Positions 26,001-35,000 of a DNA stretch of 64,000 bases are shown piece by piece. The notes below the pieces were generated by a model. It was given only the letters and a program-made list of their open reading frames with translations, did no database searches and was not told the origin of the DNA. The DNA lies in the NCBI GenBank assembly GCA_013396635.1, contig WBMW01003134.1, forward strand, positions 62,001-126,000, in the 5' to 3' direction. The stretch's first letter is position 1. The number at the start of each line of letters is the position of its first letter. The stretch is from Penelope pileata (Eukaryota > Chordata > Aves > Galliformes > Cracidae). Position numbers and translations under genes: made by a program.

Positions 26001-29000
26001 AACTCTTGGATTAGTTCTTACGTAGTCACGGAGGTGGTGAATATTACTTTGTCAAGGATTGGCACAAGTGTTACAGTGAAAATGTTTTAGAAATGTTAGT
26101 AGCAAATCTATTGAGTACTCAGGTAAGGTACATACAGGATAGATAATGAAAAAGACAGTTGTTTTGCTTTAAAATGTAAGTTTTTTTCTTCTGGTTAAAC
26201 TTTGGCTTTATCTTTGTTCTTCTTTGTCATGGATGAAACTTTTGTTTTCATACTTTCTGCATTGTTCTGCTTAGCAAAGTAGCAAAGGCTGTTTTTTTAA
26301 TATTCGCTCTTCGAAAGATAAATTCTAATTTTGATCGTATAGTCCTATGTTGAAGAGGATTAAAAAACAATTCTAAATTTATCTGAGGCAGACTAGTTGA
26401 TCTCTGATGGCCGGTCACATTATGAATGCTGTGATATAGTACCTTTCTTGAGGTCCTGCGTTCTGGAGACCACAATAAGATTGTTCTTGAGTGTGCTAAC
26501 ACATACTTCATTATCAGTAATATAGTTGAGTATTCCCAAACTTTTTTGTTGTTTCATCTGGTAAATGTTTCTCTTTGTGAGCATACAAATTGAAGAGTAA
26601 TTGGGACAGTTCTTTTCACAACAAAGGAAGTGTTTCAGTTAATTTAACTGTCTGAAAATGGGTCTAGAGGATGGCCACAAAGATAATCAGATGGTTGGAG
26701 CACCTCTGCTATGAAGAGAGGCTAAGAGTTGGGGTTGTTAAGCCTGAAGAGGAAAAGGTTTTGGTGAGATCACATTGTGGCCTTTCATCACTTGAACGGT
26801 GCTTATGAAGAAGACGAAGATTGACATTTTACATGATCTAATAATAATAGGACAAGAGGCGACATTTTTAAATTAAAGGGAGATTTAGATTAGGAATTAG
26901 GAAGAAATTGTTTACTGTGAGGGTGATAAGGCATTGGAACAAGTTGCCCAGAGGAGCTGTAGATGCCACATCCCTGGAAGTGTTCACAGTTGGGTTGGAT
27001 GGGGCTTTGATGTAGCGGAAGGTGTTTTTGCACGTGGCAGGACAATTGGAGCTAGATGGTCTTTAAGGTCCCTTCCAAGCCAAGACATCCTATGATTAAG
27101 GAGGTAGAATTCCAAGTTGCACAAGAATAATGTCATGTGGCTATTGTTTCCCAAGCAGCTTCAGCATTGATTTCATTTTTATCATAATATAAGATTTTTG
27201 TGATATCAAGAGCCAAAACCAGCAGGAGGTTGGGGGAAGGCTTTTAAATGGTTCTTGTGAACTGTTTGGGATTTCTGACATTGCAGAGTAAGAAAACAAC
27301 ATACAGTTTCATTTCAGAATTTGTGATAATTTAAACAATGTAAATGTAGCTGTGTTAATGCTTATTAATAATATTCTTGATACTGTCAAATAAAAATAAA
27401 AAATTGTATTGGACGCTACACAAACAGGGCATGTAGCATGAATCTTGATAAATGGACAGGTAGCACATAAAGTACATTTCCTTGGGAGATGGAGGAGTCA
27501 TCATTTAAGAGACAAAAATGAAAGAAGGCTGAAACATGCAGCAATTGATTCAAGACTGAGGAAAAATTAGAACTGAATCTCTACTTTTACAGACTTCCAG
27601 TTATTGTTACCCTTACGTTGATGTATTTAAAATGAGAGGAGAAAAGGAGACAAAGCAGTAGCATTTGTTCAGATGGGATTATGGAATGGTCTTTTTCAAA
27701 AAAACGTAGTTCTGAGGTATAAAAATAACTTGTGTGACTGCAATTAGCTGTTTAAATATAGTTACTCTTCCTTTTTTTCTTTTTTTTTTTTTTCCCCTCC
27801 CCTCTTTGACAGGGTCAGCAGTTCCCTGCTATACTCACAGATTCGAGTCTCGCTAGCCAAAGTGGGTCAGGCTCACAGCAAGTCATACTGGTGAGCCATA
27901 CACCCCATTCAGCAACTGCAAACTCTGATGAAATAACATATCAGGTAGATACAATATATTTCTGTATCTCTTGTTGGTAAAGGATGTTGTTAATAAAAAA
28001 TGTTACAGTGATTTCTCTGTATACTGAAGCAGGAAGGCTGTGCCATTCCCAAATAAGACCATTGAGAAGAGGTTAATTGTGACTTCCTACTCACACAGAT
28101 TGTGCTTAAGTTTTGAGCTGAAAACACTTTTTCATATAGAGAAAAGAAATACATTTAATAATGTATTTCTTTCTACAGACTATAGCACTGTGTACTTGAC
28201 ACGGTTTTCTCCAAAAAATTCCAAGTATTTTGTGTTAGATAGTAAAAAGAGGTGAAGTTGAGAGCTGTGGGGAAAAACAGCACCTATTGCTACAGCTTTT
28301 CTTTCTTTTTATCTTTTTCCAGCCAAATAGCTTTAATAGTGGAACATGAACTCTTTTCAACTTCCTATGTGTTTTGAATTTCCACAGAATCTTTTATGTA
28401 TGTAGTGTCAGTATCAGAAGCGATAGCTCAGACTTCTCTAGTCTGGGCTAGATGAATGGGACAGTGAAGCAGATTGATAGTTGGCTAAACTGCTGGGCTC
28501 AACAGCATTGTTACCTACACAAGGTCAGTCCTGAGGCCAGTTGTTAGTGGTGTACCCCAGGGTTCGAATACTGGGGCCAGCACTTCGTTAATGACCCGCA
28601 TTGAAGAGTGCATATTCAGTAGGTTTGCGGTCAATCGAAAACTGGGAGGAATGATTGATGGACTGGGTGATTGTGATACCATCCAGAGGGACACATTGAC
28701 AGGCTGGAGAGCTGGGCCAGCAGGGACCTCATGAAGTTCGACAAAGGGAAATGCAAAGTTCTGGCCCTGGGGAAAAATAACCCCATGCCCTGGTACGTGC
28801 TGGAAAGCAGCTTTGTAGAGCAGAACTGTACTGATGGACAAGTAGTTGTGGGTTAGCAATGTGCTTTTGCAGCAAAGGTGGCCAACAGCATCCTGAGATG
28901 CATTAAGAGAAGCATTGCCAGAGAGGGTGATCTCTCCCTTTTACTCAGCACCAGTGAGATGACATCATCTGGAGTGCAGTGTCCGGTCCTGGGCTCCCCA

Positions 29001-32000
29001 GTACAAGAGAGATATGGACATACAGGAAGGAGTGCAATGAAGGGCCACAAAGATGATTGTGTTAAGTGTCTGACATAGGAGGAGAGCCTGAGAGTGCTGA
29101 GAGTTCAGCCTGGGAAAAAGCTGTCTTGGTCATTGGTGGTGGACTTGTTTTTATCAGTGTGCATAGTATCTGATGTACAAGAGTAAAGCAGACGGTGCCA
29201 GACTCATGTCAGTGGTGCCCAATGAAAGAATGAGAGGCAATAGGTATAAACTTAAAAAAAAAAAAANNNNNNNNNNNNNNNNNNNNNNNNNNNNNNNNNN
29301 NNNNNNNAAAAAAAGCCATCTAATAAGCACAAAGAAACTCTATTTCACTGTGAGTCAGGGTGGTTGAACCCTGGACAGGTTGCCAAGAGAGACTGAGGAG
29401 TCTCCATCCTTGATATTCAAAACCTTCAAGACATGGCCACAAGCCTGTTCTAGGAATATTGGGATAGATGATGGCAAGGCATCCCTTCTAACTTGAGCTG
29501 TTTTATGAACATCTTGTGCATATAAATTTTACATTTGCGTATGCTTATGATTGCGAGTTCTGAACAATTTTGCAGTGTTCAAATACTCCGTGAAAATGGA
29601 TGATCTAAAATTTAACTTGAACATATTGTCTCTCCTGCGTTTAAAACTAGATCTTGTCTTTCAGTCTGTATATTCTTTTGTAAGTCAGAGTAGCATTTCA
29701 TAAGGCTTACTAGAATGTCGCCTGCAAACTGTCACAGTAACTGAGTATTCATACTGTAACAGTTAAAATGAAAATTACTTTTCTGTCTTTTTGGTGAGTA
29801 TTGAATGACCACTCAACATTTCAGCATTTTCGTGAGAGATTCCAACCAGTTGGAAATGTATAAGTATGTGTATATGTGTGGTAAAAGTTTTGTATCATTC
29901 CTTTCAGTTTGTTTTGTATTAGATCTTTGCTAATTTTGTTACTATTCCTGCTTTCTACTATGGATAATGTTCTGCAGTGTTCTATTTCTTTCTCAAGTTT
30001 AATTCATTCTGAATAACCACAACTTCATTTATCTTCAGCTTATTTGCATTTATTTCTTTTTATAAGGTATTATAGTTAGACTTCTTTTTATCTATGAATT
30101 TGAGCAAGCTTTGTGTTCTCTTATCTGAAGAAAATGAAATTCTTGCAAACACTATCATTGATTAAAAACAGAACAAAACGAACAAGGCAAAACCCCACCC
30201 AAACCCTTACAACTTTTATTTGTAGTTTCACTTATTCTGAAACTGTGTTGGTAGCTCAAAGCTGCTTACTTAAGATAATTGAATCTCTGATGAATAAATT
30301 AACCATATGGAAAACATTATTCTCCTTTGTAAAAGTCAGAGATTTGTTCTCTCTTTTTTTTTCCTTTTTCTTTTTGTCTGAAATCTTTTTAGCTTTGAAT
30401 TTTATTTCATGAGAAAAGAAGGGTCTGAGATGCCCAGGAATATAAAACTGGGTATAAGAAAATATTTATATACTCAAACACATTGTATTTTTACAGCATA
30501 AATGAATTTGAGCATACTTAACTCTAATCTTTTTTTTTCCTTAAAAGAAATGTTTGGTCATTCTTAAGAGCAATGAAATACACGTTTGTATTTACATACA
30601 ACTTACAATAAATACAATAAGCTGCTTGTAAGTACTCTCCAGAAATTGGTCACATTGAAGTCATATAAAAAATGAACAGCTGTTGTGGATGTGCTGATGT
30701 AATTATTTGACTGTGTTTTATAAATTGTTATAGGTGACAGAGGTTTCTCCTAACATGACTAAAAGCAGTCAAGCAGAAAAAGAAGGTCGTGTTCACCAGT
30801 GTTTTGAGTGTAATCAAACCTTTTCTTCAGCTACCATGTTGATGCATCATAGTAAAGAGGTTCATGGCAAGGAAAGAATACATGTTTGTCACATCTGCAA
30901 TAAAGCCTTTAAGCGGGCAACGCATCTCAAGGTATTTGCTAATAACAGTGGATTGCTTTGTTGACTTGTTCTTTTGTTTTGGAATTTTTGTCATGTTAAT
31001 GAAAGATACGTGTTAGCCTTTTCCATTTATAGTGCGTGGAAGGGGAGTCTGAATGATAACTATACATAGATAACTCTTTCCTGGAGCATAGGGAGGTCTA
31101 TATTACGTATATCGATTATAGAAAGAAAAATGTGGATATCTGTCATGCAAATAGTGGTGTCAGAAAAAGATTTTATTTATTCTGTTTGCTTATATATGTT
31201 GTCTCTGCTTATCCTGTCTTCCAGATACACTTTTTGTAGTCATAGAATGCAAAGCAAAAGCCTTCCTATCGTTTGATTTTTACATGCTCTGTTTTGTGAG
31301 CACAACTGACATTTGCAGAGGACGCATTTGTTTTAAAATACCTTTATATTGTTGCTGTAGGGGAGTTGGAACCAGACGATCTTTAAGGTGCCTTCCAACC
31401 CAAGCCGTTCTGTGATTCTTTGATATTTTCTTTGTTGTTTTCTCTAGGTTATGAACAACCTTGATAGTTCTGAGTTTTTGCAGAAATTTTAGGGGTGTTA
31501 ATGATTGTAGAATATCCATGTCAGAAATACCAGGTTATAGCAGACAAGGGGTCTGTCCAGGCCAGTATCCCATCTCTGAAAGATACGGAAAGGTGGTGGT
31601 TTTAAGAAGTGTGTTAAGAAAAGAACAAACATAACCTGCCCAGAATTTTTCCACTTGCCCAGAATTTATTGCAGGAAATTTCCAGAGCCAGAAGCAATGT
31701 TGTTATATTCAGTAGCTCTTAGGAGAGTTTTTCAAGGGATTTCTTTTCACTTTAGTATCGCATTTTAAGGAAATATACCATGGTTGTGAAGTTCAGAAGT
31801 ACATGTGACAAGAAGATTATTGGTCCTTGAGGAAACATAAAATACTGGGAAACTGGATTTCCTGTACTTCAGGAGACATTTTCCAGGGGAAAAAAAAAAA
31901 AACGAATACAGTATTGGTAACTCTTTCCCTTAAGTAAAGATGAAGAAACCAGATACCGGCCTATTAAACTTGTTTCTGTAGAAGTAAACTTGTTCTGGGT

Positions 32001-35000
32001 CCAATGTTGGTGAATTAAGATCAGTGAAGTTGGAATTGTTACTAATACTTACTAATAAAATGTGTCATATCCTCATTCGGCTCTCTTACCTTTAAGGACC
32101 TCAATATGTTTTCTTTAATTAAGGACCTTAGTGATTTTTTGAAGTAATGCAGCAATTGCTTGTGCCGTGGTTCCATTTGCGGGTTGACACTGCAGCTGTG
32201 TGTGTGTTGCAACAGTTCCCTCCTTCTGAGGCCTTTACTGTTTTAGAAGATCCTTATTTGGGTCCTGAGTATAAAGGCCTATACTGTAGGCAAGCGAGGG
32301 GAAAAATTATCCAGTGCTAGCTCATGATGCATAGTTGCCCCAAAACTGTATTTGTAAGTGACCAAAACATTCAACAGGCCCTGGTTTTGATGAGTAACTT
32401 TGTATTATTTTGTTCCAGATAATTAGTGAAGGTACTAACATATGCAAAATAAATAGTTGATGCAGTTCTTGACAGAGGTTTTTAGAAATGTAAAGCAGCT
32501 GATGCTTTAGCCCTACAGATAGATGCTATGCAAAAAGAATGTCACTTCTAAAAAGGGGGAAGAAAAAAATGCAGGCTTCCATCTTCATTATGTTTTCTAT
32601 TGATGATTAAGATCCTCTGGTTTTATCTTCAAAATGTGAATATATTTCTATTCTAAACACTAAAGGTTTCTGAAATGGTTCTAAAATGTTGTCTTTCTCT
32701 GTGTCTTAGGAACACATGCAAACCCATCAGGCTGGACCTTCACTAAGTTCCCAGAAGCCTAGGGTGTTTAAGTGTGATAACTGTGAAAAAGCTTTTGCTA
32801 AACCAAGCCAGCTGGAGAGACATTGTCGCATTCACACAGGTAACATCTCATAAAATTTTCTCATTTATTCATAACTGTTATATTTGAAGTCTTTGCTCTT
32901 GGATTTAAGTAACTGCATTTAAAGAACAAGCTTAGAAAAGAAAAAGTTTGGAAACTAAAATGAGAAAGGACAGACTTTGAAATCTCAGAAAGCGTGATGT
33001 TCTGTTTAAAGCCATGCTTAGTAGTGAGACTGAAGATCTCTGTATTTTGGGACTCACCGTACTGCAGCTGTGATGTGAGTGCATGAGCTTATACTGAAAA
33101 TTTTGTCTGTCATAGAAGCATATGAATAAAAGTATGTTTTAAAGCATTGTTTAAAGTGGTTGGAAGATGCTGGATATAATTTTCAAGCATATAGGAGAAT
33201 GTGCAAATGTCTTGGTGTGTTCCCTGATGCTAAACAAAGGACAGTCTTGACTCCTGATGCTGACTGCTGTATGGGATGTTTTGTTGTCATGAGACTACTA
33301 GTCAGTTCATCTATTTCTAATGGCAGTGCTTTTAATTTGTGGTGTTCTTTACTGCTGGGTTATTTTCTTCAACTGTGATTCCATAATTATACTACACTGC
33401 CTTCTCCTACGGAATACACGATTACTCCCATAACAGTGCTTTTCAGGTTGCAGCTTGTGGCCCACTACAAGGATAAAGCTGTATGTAATACAGCCCAGCT
33501 ACCTTCCCCTTTACCTTGCGTGTCTTAACAACGAGTTCCACACATAGGAATCAGTTCTATGTAACAACTTCACTCATCCATACCATTGCTACCAATAAAT
33601 TGCTACCATCTCTGCTAGAATTAAAAAGGAATGGGGAAAGTTACCTGTATTGCTTCTAAGCTGGAGAAAACTGATGCATTTCGGTCTACATCTAAGACTG
33701 CATTGTATTATTGTGAATAAAAAATGAGAAATGTTTCCATGGAAGACAGGAGAAAAAAAAGTAGATGAGTAGATGAAGCTGAAAACACATTAACATTGCT
33801 AAAGGAAATTACTTTAACTGGCCCTGTTTAATTAATTAAAACAAAAAATCATTGTTAGATGGTGGATGACGCTATCTTTGGTTAGTGTTAAATTACTTCA
33901 TCTTTACCATTGCGTGCAAGCAGTTACTGAGGCATAAATAATCAAGTCAAGGTCATACTTTTTCTGTGCTTTCTTGCAGGCTTTCGGAGTGTATCATGAG
34001 GCTTGCAAATAAACGAATATAGTCTGGTACTTGGTTTACCATGAAAAAAAGATTTTGAGAATTACTCAGGAATTCTGTATGTGGATAAATTAGATCGGAC
34101 CTGTATAACATACAGCCTACTATGGCAATGCCTGATTTGTTCTGGTACAATGAATTTGGCTCGTTTCAGTTCATTAATTTAGCACATACTCGGTATACTG
34201 TCAAAGGTAAAACAGCAGCAGTAATTGCAAGAGTTGTGTTATTAGGGTTTGCCAGGCAGCTGAGAGCCAGGGAGGTTGCAGGTGCTGGCTGTGTTTTTTT
34301 TCATGTTTCATGGTGCTGGTGCTGAGAACTCTCTAGCAGTAAAGGATAGGAGGATGGAAAGAAAGGATTCATGAACATGGTCCATAAATGTTTCAAGGCT
34401 TTTTGCTAAGGAAGGCTTGAGATTTTGGAATCCTGAGAGCAATGTTAGAGATTCTGCAGTGGGAGAGCATGGATAGATAGGGATGATACCACATGTGAAA
34501 AGGTGATGAAGAACAGAGATGTGCTTTGGACTGGGAAGGGGTAAGATCCTCCTTATGTTACGGCAGTTGGGGAGTAATGTAACAGGAGGGAAAGTTTTCA
34601 GTGCAGATATAATAGGATAGACTTTAATATTAGTGGGCTGAGTCATCCACTTAGAGCAAAAAACTCCTGGTAGTTAAGCATTATGTCTTCATAAGGGGTA
34701 GTGAGTATTTGCAGCTGTTTGCCAGCTAGCGGCATTTATCACTGATCAGTAACAACTAGCTGAAACTACTGTACTATATAGGTGGGTGTATACCAGTTTT
34801 AGAAGAGCTGGTTGGTGGTGGTTTCTCATCTGGATATGTGAAGAAGCTTTAATCTGGTGTGGTACAGCTGTTTTCATGTTTTAGAGGTTTCTGCAGATCC
34901 TGTGCATTCTAATCTAATGGGTTGACTGCATATGCTTCTCACCCCTCCATGCCTTACCCAAAGAGAATTTCAGCTGTTGATGTGTGGTGACTGTTCTTTT

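Larger units (their letters stand above)
17559..27812 (+). other. ZNF236 introns from cassette B2 to the end of the S/T/Q spacer
   Basis: Introns 17559-18024, 18305-18748, 18853-19901, 20268-21583, 21730-22907, 23152-23570, 23751-24633, 24787-25543 and 25735-27812. They contain an old CR1 fragment at 19005-19110, a (GT)10 tract at 21229-21248, a possible CR1 relic around 22300-22400 (ggtcaccagatccaactcct is CR1-like; low confidence) and a clear CR1 copy at 26660-27099. Otherwise AT-rich intron with nothing recognised. Confidence -1.

Noticed and set aside
28515..29078. Open frames of 65-114 codons on both strands near 28.5-29.1 kb
   Set aside because: They lie within a decayed CR1 copy and do not form an intact reverse transcriptase frame.
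34308..34646. 112-codon minus-strand frame in a ZNF236 intron
   Set aside because: No motif and no matching frame on the other side of any plausible splice site.
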